NCBI GenBank assembly: GCA_003599195.1
Contig: QZIZ01000019.1
Span: 23,524-87,523, forward strand
Direction of reading: 5' to 3'
DNA from: Deltaproteobacteria bacterium
Lineage (GTDB): Bacteria; Desulfobacterota; Desulfobaccia; Desulfobaccales; 0-14-0-80-60-11
Length of the DNA stretch: 64,000 nt
A model generated the notes under the pieces. The model saw only the letters and a program-made list of their open reading frames with translations, was not told the origin of the DNA and ran no database searches. Each line of letters begins with the position of its first letter. Positions within the stretch are counted from its first letter, which is position 1. The translations under genes were made by a program, and so were the position numbers. This document shows, one piece after another, positions 1 to 7,437 of this stretch.

Positions 1-1032
1 GCCGTCGGGGCCGATGACCGGCGAGGATTCGATGGCGTCCGCGACCTCAAAAGCCCATTTCAGGCTGCCGTCTTCCGGGTTGACCGCATAAAGAAATCCA
101 CCACTGCCCCCCACATAGATAATGCCGTCCGCGCCCACGGCCGGCGAGGAATAGATCGGCCCACCTTCAGAAAGGGGAACCCCCCAATTCAGGATGCCGT
201 TAGGATAGACCGCCAATAAATAACCCAGGTCTGTGCCCACATAGATGGTCCCGTACGCGTCGATGGCCGGCGAGGAGCGGATGGGGAAAAAACTCTCAAA
301 AAGGACCCATTTCCGGCTGCCATCCGGATTGACGGCGTAAAGCTTGGTGTCGCCCGAGCCTAGATAGACGGTGCCGTCCGTCCCCACGGCCGGGGAAGAG
401 TCGAGGGGACCCTCGGTGGTGAAGTACCACTTTATGTTGCCGTTCGAATCTATGGCGTATAGCTTGCCAATGATGGCGGTGGTGGCATCGATGGCGCCCA
501 CGTAAACGGTGCCGTCCAGGTCTAGGGCCGGAGAGGAACTCACCCAATTCCCCAGGGCAACGCGCCACTTCTCATTGCCGTCGGCATCGACCGCGTAGAG
601 GTTGCCGTCATCGGACCCCACGTAGATGGTCCCGCCCGGGCCGATGGCCGGTGAGGACATGATTGCGGCTCCGGTCTCAAAAGCCCATTTCGGGCTGCCG
701 TCAGCCGGGTTAAGGGCATAGAGCTTCCCGCCAACAGAACCCGCGTAAACGGTCCCATCTTCCCCCAGGGCCGGGGAAGAGTACATGAACATATCCTCCA
801 TGGCGGTATCAAAAACCCACTTCTGAGTGCCGTCCGGATTGACCGCGTGAAAGACCCCGAACAGGGTTCCGATATACAGCGTGCCGTCCGGGGCCAGGGC
901 GGGGGAGGTGGTGACGATATCGTCGGTGGCATAGGCCCATTTGGCGTCGCCGGGGGCGGCCCGAGCCGCGCCGGTCAGAGCCAGGGCCAAAACGACGCAC
1001 TGGAGGGATAAAACAAGGGCTTTCTTCCCCAT
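1..1032 (-). CDS. PQQ-like beta-propeller repeat protein, 3' end outside window
   Basis: Open frame from an ATG at 1032 to the window edge, 344 codons with no stop, so the C-terminus is missing. GAGAGGAG lies 5-12 bases before the ATG. The N-terminus is a signal peptide (MGKK followed by a hydrophobic run ending near AARA), so the product is exported. The rest is about eight copies of a 35-45 residue repeat with the core SSPA(I/L)GxDGTxYVG, then LYAVNPDG and KW, which is the PQQ/quinoprotein-type propeller-blade signature. Such proteins are usually periplasmic or outer-membrane scaffolds; no enzyme active site is visible. The repeat is very regular at DNA level, suggesting recent internal duplication. 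Function beyond a secreted propeller is unknown. Confidence 0.85.
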   Translation of the reverse strand, partial: MGKKALVLSLQCVVLALALTGAARAAPGDAKWAYATDDIVTTSPALAPDGTLYIGTLFGVFHAVNPDGTQKWVFDTAMEDMFMYSSPALGEDGTVYAGSVGGKLYALNPADGSPKWAFETGAAIMSSPAIGPGGTIYVGSDDGNLYAVDADGNEKWRVALGNWVSSSPALDLDGTVYVGAIDATTAIIGKLYAIDSNGNIKWYFTTEGPLDSSPAVGTDGTVYLGSGDTKLYAVNPDGSRKWVLFESFFPIRSSPAIDAYGTIYVGTDLGYLLAVYPNGILNWGVPLSEGGPIYSSPAVGADGIIYVGGSGGFLYAVNPEDGSLKWAFEVADAIESSPVIGPDG

Positions 1033-1201
1033 GAGCCGCTCCTCTCAAAGGCCTATGAGGACACCAGTAAAACGAACCATTACTGCGGCAGGAAGTGGTT
1101 AGATGATAACACAAGATCCTGTAAAAATCAATTATTCGGGGTCTGCCGTACCTCCCCCGGAGCCGTCAAGCCCCGCATGGTGGTGCGAACCATGGGCCAA
1201 A

Positions 1202-1220
1202 CCCGCCCGGCCCGGGCGGG
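1202..1220 (-). terminator. GC-rich hairpin after the arsM-like gene
   Basis: On the minus strand an 8-bp stem CCCGCCCG/CGGGCGGG with a 3-base loop begins 17 bases after the distal stop codon at 1237-1239 and is followed by TTTGG. The position suits a terminator, but the U tract is short. Confidence 0.5.
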
Positions 1221-1236
1221 ATTATTGCTTAGGCGC

Positions 1237-2076
1237 TCACGCTCCGCCCGGAGCGCACTCCACCACTTTAGGCTCCTCCACTTGGACCGCCTGGGTGGCG
1301 ATCATCGCCTGCGCCCGCGCATCCACCAGTTTTTCCCCGTAAAACATGGCCCCTTCGGTGTAGGGAGAGGTCTTGAAGCCGGTGTAGGCCCTCAGGCCCG
1401 CCCGGTGGAAGCCCGCTTTCAGCAGCAGCGCCAGGAAGTCCCTTCCCGGCAGGGCGCCGCCGATTCACTGGTACCAGTTTTCAATCTTCCCCGCCTTATC
1501 CGGGGGGAGTTCCGCCACCAGCACCATGTCCGCCAACATGAGGCGGCCCCCGGGCTTCAGCACCCGGTGGGCCTCTAACAAAGCCTTTTCCTTGTCCAGG
1601 GTAAGGTTAAAGACGCCGTTGGAGATGACTGCGTCGAACTCGTTATCCGGGAAAGGCAGGGATTCGGCCTCCGCCAACTGAAAAGTGACATTTGTTAGGC
1701 CCAGGACAGAGAGGTTGGCTTTAGCCTTGTCTATCATGGCCTGGGTCACGTCAACGCCCGCCACCCGGCCCTCCGGCCCCGCCATCTTCGCCGCCAGAAG
1801 CGAGTCCAGCCCCGCGCCGCAGCCGATGTCCAGGACTGCGTCCCCGGGGTGGATAGGCCCCAGGCTGAAGGGGTTGCCCACCCCGCAGAAGGAGTCGATA
1901 AGGGCGGCCGGAAAATCCCGGAGCAGGTCCAGGGGGTAACCCTGCTGCTTCAGCCCTTCCAGGCCGGTGGGGTACCTGAAGCATGAAGCCGCGCCCGCGG
2001 CCGCCACCTGGGAGTATTTGCTCTTGATGCTCTCCCGGATCAGGGTGATATCTTTTTCGGTCAGATTAGATTCCAT
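1237..2076 (-). CDS. ArsM-like SAM methyltransferase, candidate selenoprotein (in-frame UGA at 1465-1467)
   Basis: The frame opens at ATG 2076 and meets TGA at 1465-1467 after 203 codons. The same frame then continues for 75 more codons to a second TGA at 1237-1239. The part before the first TGA is a class I methyltransferase: SAM motif VLDIGCGAGLDS near residues 81-92, acidic VDVTQAM, PFPDNEFDAVISN, and the post-motif HRVLKPGGRL. The part after it (IGGALPGRDFLALLLKAGF, then TGFKTSPYTEGAMFY) reads as the normal C-terminal part of arsenite-methyltransferase-like proteins. These usually carry Cys followed by (I/V)xGA where the UGA lies. Reading UGA as Sec204 gives a 279-residue protein. C64 in FCGVGNPF matches another conserved family cysteine. 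A hairpin suitable for a bacterial SECIS follows the UGA. Arsenic or related methylation is inferred from family only. Alternatives are a true nonsense mutation or a C-to-A (TGC to TGA) sequencing error. Confidence 0.75.
1427..1458 (-). promoter_or_regulatory. Candidate bacterial SECIS hairpin downstream of UGA
   Basis: Counting from the base after UGA, nucleotides 7-12 (GGCGCC) can pair with 33-38 (GGCGCT, one G-U pair). Nucleotides 19-23 (GGAAG) can pair with 27-31 (CTTCC). This leaves a 3-base GGA apical loop and a 5'-side bulge that contains a U. Bacterial SECIS elements lie inside the coding region right after UGA, with a small apical loop containing G in its first positions, and this fits. 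The folding was done by eye. Confidence 0.5.
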
Positions 2077-2091
2077 AATATTTACCTAAAG

Positions 2092-2129
2092 TCGCGCCTT
2101 TCTTTGCGCCTTGGCGTCTTTGCGTGAGA
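2092..2129. repeat. Octamer tandem repeat (GCGCCTTT / GGCGTCTT type)
   Basis: Degenerate 8-bp units (GCGCCTTT, GCGCCTTG, GCGTCTTT, GCGTGAGA) fill the gap between two minus-strand genes. The same family recurs at 16550-16672, 43098-43136, 43862-43905, 58380-58411 and 61051-61090. Only the GCGTGAG-ending arm is present here. Confidence 0.8.
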
Positions 2130-2138
2130 ACTATCTTT

Positions 2139-2705
2139 TCACAGTTCCTTCCCGATGGAGAAGGCCTTGCCCAGATATTGGCCGATCCCGTGGTAGGTGC
2201 GGATTTCCGGGCCGAAGACAATGGGCTTCACCTTCTCGATGTCCGCCATGCCCTTCTCCCCCAGCACGCTGTCATCGGCCTTGACGTCCAGGACTTCGCC
2301 GATGAACTGGGTGTGCAGGCCGATTTCGATGGTGTGGATTACTTTGCATTCCAGGACCAGGGGAAATTCCTGCACATAGGGCGCGTCCACCAGGCCGCTT
2401 TTCACCGGCGTCAGCCCGGCCGCGGTGAACTTGTTCCCGGCCTTGCCGGAGGCGATGCCGCAATAATCGGCTTCCTTGACGTAAGCTTCCGGGGGGATGC
2501 TGACGGTGAAGGCCTTTTTCAGCATCAGGTTGCCGTAAGTGTAGGTGGCTTTCCGCAGCGAGACCCCGACGCAGGGCGGCTGGGAGCAGACGATCCCGGC
2601 CCAGGCCGCGGTCATGATATTGGGTGTGCCCGCCGCGTCATAAGTCCCCACCAGCCACACCGGGGTGGGGAAGGCCAGGGTCTTGGGACCCAGGGATTTT
2701 TTCAT
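2139..2705 (-). CDS. Flavin reductase family protein (FMN-binding split barrel)
   Basis: 188 residues, full length for the flavoredoxin-like branch of the flavin reductase fold. Family features are TPVWLVGTYD, TAAWAGIVCSQPPCVGVSL in the FMN phosphate/isoalloxazine region, TVSIPP, then LECKV and FIGEV. Members bind FMN and pass electrons between NAD(P)H or redox proteins and flavin; the partner cannot be read from sequence. AAGGAGGAG ends 6 bases before the ATG, so the start is secure. It sits upstream of the ArsM-like gene on the same strand, separated by an octamer repeat, so co-transcription is possible but not shown. A second, shorter family member is at 5177-5635. Confidence 0.85.
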   Translation of the reverse strand: MKKSLGPKTLAFPTPVWLVGTYDAAGTPNIMTAAWAGIVCSQPPCVGVSLRKATYTYGNLMLKKAFTVSIPPEAYVKEADYCGIASGKAGNKFTAAGLTPVKSGLVDAPYVQEFPLVLECKVIHTIEIGLHTQFIGEVLDVKADDSVLGEKGMADIEKVKPIVFGPEIRTYHGIGQYLGKAFSIGKEL

Positions 2706-2720
2706 GAACAGCTCCTCCTT

Positions 2721-2780
2721 CAGGGGTCAGGGGGTCAGGGGTCAGGGGTCAGTAATCAGTAATCAGTGGTCAGTGGTCAG
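2721..2780. repeat. Heptamer tandem repeat (AGGGGTC to AGTGGTC series)
   Basis: Tandem 7-bp units drift from AGGGGTC through AGTAATC to AGTGGTC, with one 8-bp slip. They lie directly upstream of the ribosome-binding site of the flavin reductase gene. The AGTAATC/AGTGGTC units are the same as in the arrays at 9101-9190 and 51966-52030. Confidence 0.8.
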
Positions 2781-2909
2781 AATAGCAGTTATTTTCCAGA
2801 TAATCATTTATTACAGGGCCTTTAGATAAAAAGGTAAGGCGGACGAGGGAAAATGCAACCTGGCGTCTTGAGTATATCTGCGGCGGGGTTTTTGTGCTAT
2901 TTATAAAAT

Positions 2910-4094
2910 ATGGACCCTGAAATGGATAAGCGTTTACAGCTATTGCAACAATTGGCCTCCCGTCTGGCGCAGCGCCGGGCGGACCTGGTGGCCGCGGCCG
3001 GGGAGGATACCGGCGCGCCCAGCCGCATTGCCGGGATCGAAGTGGACCTGGCCGTGGAGCACCTCCGAACCATGGAAGTGGAGGTCCCCTATATCCAGGG
3101 CAAATCCCCTTACGGCACGGTGGCCGCCATCTTCCCCTACGACGCGGCGCCGGTGATGCTGGCCCGGGTGGGCGGAGCCGCGATTTTGGGGGGGAACCGC
3201 TTCCGGTTCAGTTTTTCCTCCGTCACTCCCTTGACGGCCCGGGTCATCTCCGAGGTGGTGGCCCCTTTTCCGGAATTTGAGGCGGTGGCGAGCCTGGACA
3301 ACCGCGCCTTCGGGGAGCAGTGCGTCCGGGACCCATCCGTGCGGGTGCTCTTCATCTCCGGGGGCGGGGAGGTGGGCCAGGTTTACGCAGGCCAGGCCCA
3401 GGCCTTCGACAAGCTCTTTTTCGCGGGTCCCAGCGGCCTGCCCCCGGCCATCCTGTTCAAGGACGCGCCCCTGGAGAAGGCCGTGCCTTTTGTGATTAAA
3501 AGGGCCTTCATCAACGGCGGGCAGTACTGCACCACCCTGAAGCGGGCTTACATCCACCGGGAAATTTTTGCCGCAGCTAAAAAGCTGATCCTGGAACAGA
3601 TGCAGGAAATCCGGGTGGGTAACCCTCAAGACCCCTTGACCTGGATCGGCCCCATCAAGGTGGCCCGCACCCGGGCCTTGCTGGAGCGGGCCCTGGCCGC
3701 GCTGGGGGAGCCCGAATTCCTGGTCCCCTGCCAACGCAACGGGGAATGGCAGGGTCCCTTCCTGGTGGAAACTACGGAGCCGCCGGATGTGGAATTATTC
3801 GGGCCCTTTCTGGCCCTGGTCCCGGTGGACAGCAATGAGGAAGCCGTCACCCGGGTTTTGGCCAGCCGCTACCCCTTCCTGGTGAGCTGGTTCGGCACTG
3901 CGCCGCCGGGGGCCAAAGAGGCTTTTGTCAAAACCTTCGGCATGGTCTACGACAACCCGGATTTCCTCTTCACCCCCATGCGCCTCCCCTTCGGCGGCAG
4001 AGGGGCCAGCGGCTGGATTCTGGAGAAGACCGGCGGCGAACTGGTGAAAAGGGACGGAGCGTTTATCTACAGCGCGGAGTTGGTGCGCGGCTAA
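2910..4094 (+). CDS. Aldehyde dehydrogenase superfamily protein, short form
   Basis: 394 residues, about 80-100 shorter than usual aldehyde dehydrogenases, with the N-terminal part reduced. The catalytic cysteine context is clear (FINGGQYCTTLKR). Ordinary family features follow: GNPQDP, the substrate-domain sequence LFGPFLALVPV, and MRLPFGGRGASG near the C-terminus. The usual general-base motif (ELGGK with the catalytic Glu) is replaced by FAGPSGLPPAIL, so the Glu appears to be missing. FPYDAAPV stands where the cofactor-binding loop normally has PWN. It may oxidise an aldehyde, make an acyl-enzyme without hydrolysis, or have lost normal activity. No strong ribosome-binding site precedes the ATG. 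The substrate is unknown. Confidence 0.8.
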   Translation: MDPEMDKRLQLLQQLASRLAQRRADLVAAAGEDTGAPSRIAGIEVDLAVEHLRTMEVEVPYIQGKSPYGTVAAIFPYDAAPVMLARVGGAAILGGNRFRFSFSSVTPLTARVISEVVAPFPEFEAVASLDNRAFGEQCVRDPSVRVLFISGGGEVGQVYAGQAQAFDKLFFAGPSGLPPAILFKDAPLEKAVPFVIKRAFINGGQYCTTLKRAYIHREIFAAAKKLILEQMQEIRVGNPQDPLTWIGPIKVARTRALLERALAALGEPEFLVPCQRNGEWQGPFLVETTEPPDVELFGPFLALVPVDSNEEAVTRVLASRYPFLVSWFGTAPPGAKEAFVKTFGMVYDNPDFLFTPMRLPFGGRGASGWILEKTGGELVKRDGAFIYSAELVRG

Positions 4095-4099
4095 GGTAG

Positions 4100-4206
4100 G
4101 GTGCGTTTTACGCACCAACAATTCAGATGCAGTGTCGCAGTAAAAGATAATAAACGCTGTCAGAAACCTTGCGTTCGCCCGGATGCAGATAGGCGAGCAC
4201 AAGGTT
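4100..4206. repeat. Two short inverted repeats (GGTGCG hairpin; AACCTTG...CAAGGTT)
   Basis: GGTGCG-TTTTA-CGCACC at 4100-4116 is a perfect 6-bp hairpin. A stem of the same sequence with a different loop occurs at 20196-20212. A 15-bp imperfect inverted repeat follows (4165-4179 with 4192-4206, two mismatches). Both lie between the dehydrogenase and endonuclease V genes and look like dispersed intergenic repeats. They overlap the longest possible reading frame of endonuclease V, which argues for its downstream start. Confidence 0.7.
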
Positions 4207-4223
4207 CGCCCCTACGCAAAATC

Positions 4224-4937
4224 ATGCTTTCCCAAGACTGGCCCCAAACTTATCAAGAAGCGGTGGCTCTTCAGGAAACCCTGCGCGGACAAGTCCGCCT
4301 CATCCCCCTGCCCCGCGCCCCCCGGTTCGTGGCCGGCGCGGACGCCATTGCTGACCGGGCGGACCGCCGCATCTTCGGGGGCATCGCGGTTTATTCTTAT
4401 CCGGAGCTGGAGTTGGTGGAAGAGGCGGGCGCGGCCGGGGTCTGCCCTTTCCCTTACCGCACGGGGCTTTTAAGCTTCCGGGAGGTCCCCATCCTGGCAG
4501 CGGCCTTTGAAAAACTTAAGCAGCGTCCGGACGTGATCCTGGTGGACGGCCAGGGCATCGCCCACCCCCGGGGTTTGGGATTGGCCACGCATCTGGGTTT
4601 GGCGCTGGAGGTCCCCACCATCGGCGTGGCCAAAAGCCGCCTGGTGGGTGCAGGCGAGGAGCCGGGAACGGAAAGGGGCGCGGCCAGCCCCCTGATTTGG
4701 CAAGGCCAGGCGGTGGGACTGATCCTGCGGACGCAAACCGGGAAAAAGCCCTTCTATCTCTCCCCCGGGCACCTGATTACCTTGGCGGAAAGCCGGGAGA
4801 TAGTGATGGGCTGTGTCCAGAGATACCGCAGCCCGGCGCCGCTGCGGCAGGCGGACGGCTTGAGCCGCCGCCTCAGGTCAGCAGAGTCGGACCCGGAAGA
4901 GACCCGGCGCGCAACGACGCCGGATAAGTGGAATTAA
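4224..4937 (+). CDS. nfi: Endonuclease V (deoxyinosine 3' endonuclease)
   Basis: 237 residues from ATG 4224, close to the 220-240 usual for the family. The open frame extends further upstream, but that part crosses intergenic repeats and matches no family feature. Family motifs are present: FVAGADAIAD with the first catalytic Asp, YRTGLLSFREVP, PDVILVDGQGIAHPRGLGLA with the second Asp and substrate-binding loop, GVAKSRLVG with the conserved Lys, and KPFYLSPGH with the C-terminal active-site His. Endonuclease V nicks DNA one nucleotide 3' of deoxyinosine and starts repair of deaminated adenine. No ribosome-binding site is evident. The last 65 bases overlap a convergent small gene on the other strand. 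Confidence 0.92.
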   Translation: MLSQDWPQTYQEAVALQETLRGQVRLIPLPRAPRFVAGADAIADRADRRIFGGIAVYSYPELELVEEAGAAGVCPFPYRTGLLSFREVPILAAAFEKLKQRPDVILVDGQGIAHPRGLGLATHLGLALEVPTIGVAKSRLVGAGEEPGTERGAASPLIWQGQAVGLILRTQTGKKPFYLSPGHLITLAESREIVMGCVQRYRSPAPLRQADGLSRRLRSAESDPEETRRATTPDKWN

Positions 4938-5088
4938 AAAGCCGCTCCCGGTACTGCGGGCAGATTGGACTAGAACAATTGCGGCAATGCTCTTTTCCCG
5001 AATCCCACTCCCGCCACAGGCATTGGCGGCAGGCCCCCGTGATGTTGCTCTTTAAGCAGATGATCCCCACATCCCCAAAGTCAACCAT
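4873..5088 (-). CDS. Small cysteine-rich protein, function unknown
   Basis: 71 residues with six cysteines at 11, 20, 23, 35, 38 and 43 (C-x8-C-x2-C-x11-C-x2-C-x4-C). The arrangement could bind zinc or an iron-sulfur cluster. The cysteine spacing and lack of the Arg/Gly/Pro-rich composition of antisense frames favour a real gene. Its 3' end overlaps the end of endonuclease V in convergent orientation. The ribosome-binding site is weak (AGGT upstream). I do not recognise the family. Confidence 0.5.
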   Translation of the reverse strand: MVDFGDVGIICLKSNITGACRQCLWREWDSGKEHCRNCSSPICPQYRERLFNSTYPASLRAGSLPGPTLLT

Positions 5089-5176
5089 TGTTGTTGTACC
5101 TAGAAGAAATAATGTCTATGATTAAATAACGGCTATACCACCAATAAACTAAAATCAATTTTCTGTCAATTTATTT

Positions 5177-5635
5177 TCAGAAAAAATCTGTTTTCTGGAA
5201 GACCAGGGGCCTGGCCTCGGGTCGCAGAATTTTGGCCTCCACCACTTCCCCCACGAATAGCGTGTGATCCCCAGCGGCATGGGTGGATACAAGTTTCATA
5301 TCCAGATAGGCGTAAGCCTGCCGTAAGATCGGGGCTCCGGTGGCGGCGGTGATCCATTCCAATCCCGCCAATTTATCCACTTTGCGGCCGCTTTTGTATC
5401 CGAACCGTTTCCCCAAGTCCACCTGTTCCGATGTCAAAACATTGACAGCAAAGATACCGCTTTCTTTGACGAGGTCGTGGGTATATCGGGGCGGGGCGAT
5501 GGAAACTGTGACCAGGAGGGGGTGCAAAGACACCTGGGAGACCCAGGCCGCAGTCATGCCGTTGACTTTTTCCCCCACTCGGGTGGTGACCACGTAGACC
5601 CCGTGCACCAGGGCGGCAAAGGCTACGTCCTGCAT
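5177..5635 (-). CDS. Flavin reductase family protein (short form)
   Basis: 152 residues starting MQDVAFAALVHGVYVVTTRV. The FMN-binding split-barrel features are VNGMTAAWVSQVSLHPLLVTV, then GIFAVNVL and HTLFVGEVV. This is the compact branch often annotated as flavin reductase or high-molecular-weight rubredoxin flavoprotein-like. GGAGGG lies 4 bases before the ATG. The product should be a cytoplasmic FMN protein; its redox partner is not evident. It is only distantly similar to the 188-residue member at 2139-2705. It is followed on the same strand only by the small cysteine-rich frame. Confidence 0.85.
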   Translation of the reverse strand: MQDVAFAALVHGVYVVTTRVGEKVNGMTAAWVSQVSLHPLLVTVSIAPPRYTHDLVKESGIFAVNVLTSEQVDLGKRFGYKSGRKVDKLAGLEWITAATGAPILRQAYAYLDMKLVSTHAAGDHTLFVGEVVEAKILRPEARPLVFQKTDFF

Positions 5636-5703
5636 ACACCCTCCAAAGAACGGTTTACGGTCTCCGGTTTTCGATAAAAAAGCCGGAAAGCAGCATGGTT
5701 GGG

Positions 5704-5898
5704 TTAACCGGACCGGCCCTCTTGAACATCATTCTCCGGGGGGTAACCGGGGTCGTCCGAGACCTCCAGCCATTCATCGCATACCCAGAACTGTCCGGCG
5801 CCCCGGTCGATGCGGGTGCAGGTGCCCTTGTGCTTGTCGGACCAGAAGCGGCAGGTGCGGCAGACCTTCATGGCAGATTTCTTTTTTTTCGGATTCAT
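5704..5898 (-). CDS. Small CxxC zinc-binding-like protein
   Basis: 64 residues: a lysine-rich start, then CRTCRFW at 13-19, GTCTR near 25-29 and FWVCDEW near 37-43. The pattern CxxCxxW...GxC...F..C..W occurs in small conserved proteins thought to hold one metal through four cysteines. The C-terminus is acidic. No convincing ribosome-binding site is visible, and the gene stands alone between the flavin reductase and thiL. Function unknown. Confidence 0.5.
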   Translation of the reverse strand: MNPKKKKSAMKVCRTCRFWSDKHKGTCTRIDRGAGQFWVCDEWLEVSDDPGYPPENDVQEGRSG

Positions 5899-6006
5899 GG
5901 AAAGGTAAAGTTTCGGGAGTGATAGTCCCCGCCCGCTTAAGGGCAGGGTGTGCCGGGAGGAGGCGCATAACCCGCCCCGGCTTGAGTTATCGTAGATTTA
6001 TCCGCG

Positions 6007-7023
6007 TCAAAGGTCAAGGCGGAAATGGTCGAACCCTTCTCCGGCGATCTCTTTCTCCCCTTCCGGGGTGGCCAGCCAAACCCCGGTCCCGGGGATAATT
6101 TCTCCTAAAGAGAGAGGCCGCGGCAATCCGGCCCGGTCAAAGGCCTGGAAAAGGGCCCCGGTCTTCTCAGGTGGCGAGGTAAAGAGCAACTGATAATCTT
6201 CCCCTCCTTTCAGGGCTAGATCCAGGGGGTCCAGACCCAGCAAAGGGGCCGCAGCCCGCACCCGGGGCGAGACCGGCGCGCCCGCGGCCGGAATTTTCGC
6301 CCCCACGCCGCTGGCCCGGCAGACATGGCCCAGGTCCGTGGCCACGCCGTCGGAAAGATCAATGAGTGCGCTAGCCAATTTTTCCCCGGCCAGAATCCGG
6401 CCCGCCCGGAGTTGGGGCCGAGGGGCCAGGTGGCCTTGGGCCAGGGCCTCTTTAAGCTGCGGCTCCAGGGTCACACCCCGCTTTAGCATCTCCAGGCCTG
6501 CGGCCGCTTCTCCCAAAGGGCCGGTGACGTAGACGCGGTCTCCAACCTGCGCCCCCCGGCGTCGGAGCATTTCCATCTTGGGGACCCGGCCCAAAAGGGA
6601 AATAGTTACCATGACGCCTTTGGGGGAAGCCACGGTATCGCCGCCGATCACGGCCACCCCGTATTCCCCGGCGGTCCGGGCCAACCCTTCTCCCAGGGCC
6701 AGGGCCCCCGCAGGGTCTTGGCCCTTGGGCCACCCCAGGGAGAGCAGGGCATAAAGGGGCTCTCCCCCCATGGCCGCGATATCGCTCAGGTTTACCGCCA
6801 GGGCCTTGTAACCCAACTGGGATAAAGAGAAATAAGCCAGATCGAAATGCACCCCCTCCAACAGGGTGTCCACGGTCCACAGGAGGTAGTCGGGTCCGGC
6901 CACGGCCAGGGCCGCGCAGTCGTCCCCGATCCCTACGGCCACTGCCGCCGGAGGCGGCCCGAAGATGCGGCTTAAGGCATTGATGAGCGCCGGTTCCCCG
7001 GTTAAAGGCTTTTCGGGGGGCAT
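6007..7023 (-). CDS. thiL: Thiamine-monophosphate kinase
   Basis: 338 residues, normal for ThiL. It phosphorylates thiamine monophosphate to the active cofactor thiamine diphosphate using ATP. Visible family features: the N-terminal acidic metal motif VGIGDDCAAL, the active-site sequence WTVDTLLEGVHFDL, NLSDIAAMGGEPLYAL, GGDTVASPKGVMVTISLLG, YVTGPLGEAAAGLEML, DLSDGVATDLGH and LKGGEDYQLLF near the C-terminus. AAGGAA lies about 6 bases before the ATG. The gene is apparently monocistronic; no thiamine riboswitch was recognised in the upstream 230 bases, which instead hold a 20-bp palindrome. Confidence 0.96.
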   Translation of the reverse strand: MPPEKPLTGEPALINALSRIFGPPPAAVAVGIGDDCAALAVAGPDYLLWTVDTLLEGVHFDLAYFSLSQLGYKALAVNLSDIAAMGGEPLYALLSLGWPKGQDPAGALALGEGLARTAGEYGVAVIGGDTVASPKGVMVTISLLGRVPKMEMLRRRGAQVGDRVYVTGPLGEAAAGLEMLKRGVTLEPQLKEALAQGHLAPRPQLRAGRILAGEKLASALIDLSDGVATDLGHVCRASGVGAKIPAAGAPVSPRVRAAAPLLGLDPLDLALKGGEDYQLLFTSPPEKTGALFQAFDRAGLPRPLSLGEIIPGTGVWLATPEGEKEIAGEGFDHFRLDL

Positions 7024-7114
7024 GGTGATTCCTTTTGGAATAAAGATTGCAATAGATTATGTCAGCATCTTCAGGGCCGCAAGCATTTTTTGGATACAAG
7101 TTTTATTAAAGAAA

Positions 7115-7134
7115 AATAGGCACTTCTGCCTATT
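7115..7134. promoter_or_regulatory. 20-bp palindrome AATAGGCA-N4-TGCCTATT
   Basis: A perfect 8+4+8 inverted repeat lies in the divergent gap between thiL and the small membrane protein gene. The same geometry with one wobble (AATAGGTA-N4-TGCCTATT) occurs at 27418-27437. Related half-sites occur at 25755-25793 and 29875-29894. It may be an operator, or on the minus strand a hairpin followed by TTTCTTT. Confidence 0.5.
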
Positions 7135-7257
7135 GTATTTTATTTATTACGATCCATAATTTAGTCAAAGGAAACGATCCCCGCTTTTTCCATCAGGCCG
7201 GGGCAGTCAAGCCGGAAACCCGTTTTATTAACCAGAGTTTTTTTGGGAGGAACAGTC

Positions 7258-7362
7258 ATGGCCATGATCGCTTTTTACGCCGGGCTCTTGATTGGCGGAG
7301 TCGCAGGAATGGTGGTTCTTTCCCTGTTATCCATGATCCGTCCCCAAGATCGGGCCCAGTAA
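7258..7362 (+). CDS. 34-residue single-pass membrane protein
   Basis: ATG at 7258, with GGGAGG ending 7 bases before it, and TAA at 7360-7362. The peptide is MAMIAFYAGLLIGG followed by a hydrophobic run with small residues, ending MIRPQDRAQ. This gives one membrane helix with glycine-rich packing motifs and a short polar tail. It resembles the tiny DUF3789-type proteins in size and pattern, but this is only a resemblance. The very good ribosome-binding site is the main evidence for translation. Function unknown. Confidence 0.6.
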   Translation: MAMIAFYAGLLIGGVAGMVVLSLLSMIRPQDRAQ

Positions 7363-7437
7363 GGGGAACTCAAGCCACCTCAGCCCCTGGGGAAAATTTG
7401 GCAGGTAAGAGGAAAATAGTTCCCCTCCAGACGATTC

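Noticed and set aside
1268-1468. Separate short minus-strand ORF after the UGA of the ArsM-like gene
   Set aside because: It is in another frame and has Arg/Gly-rich composition; the true continuation of the protein is in the frame read through the UGA.
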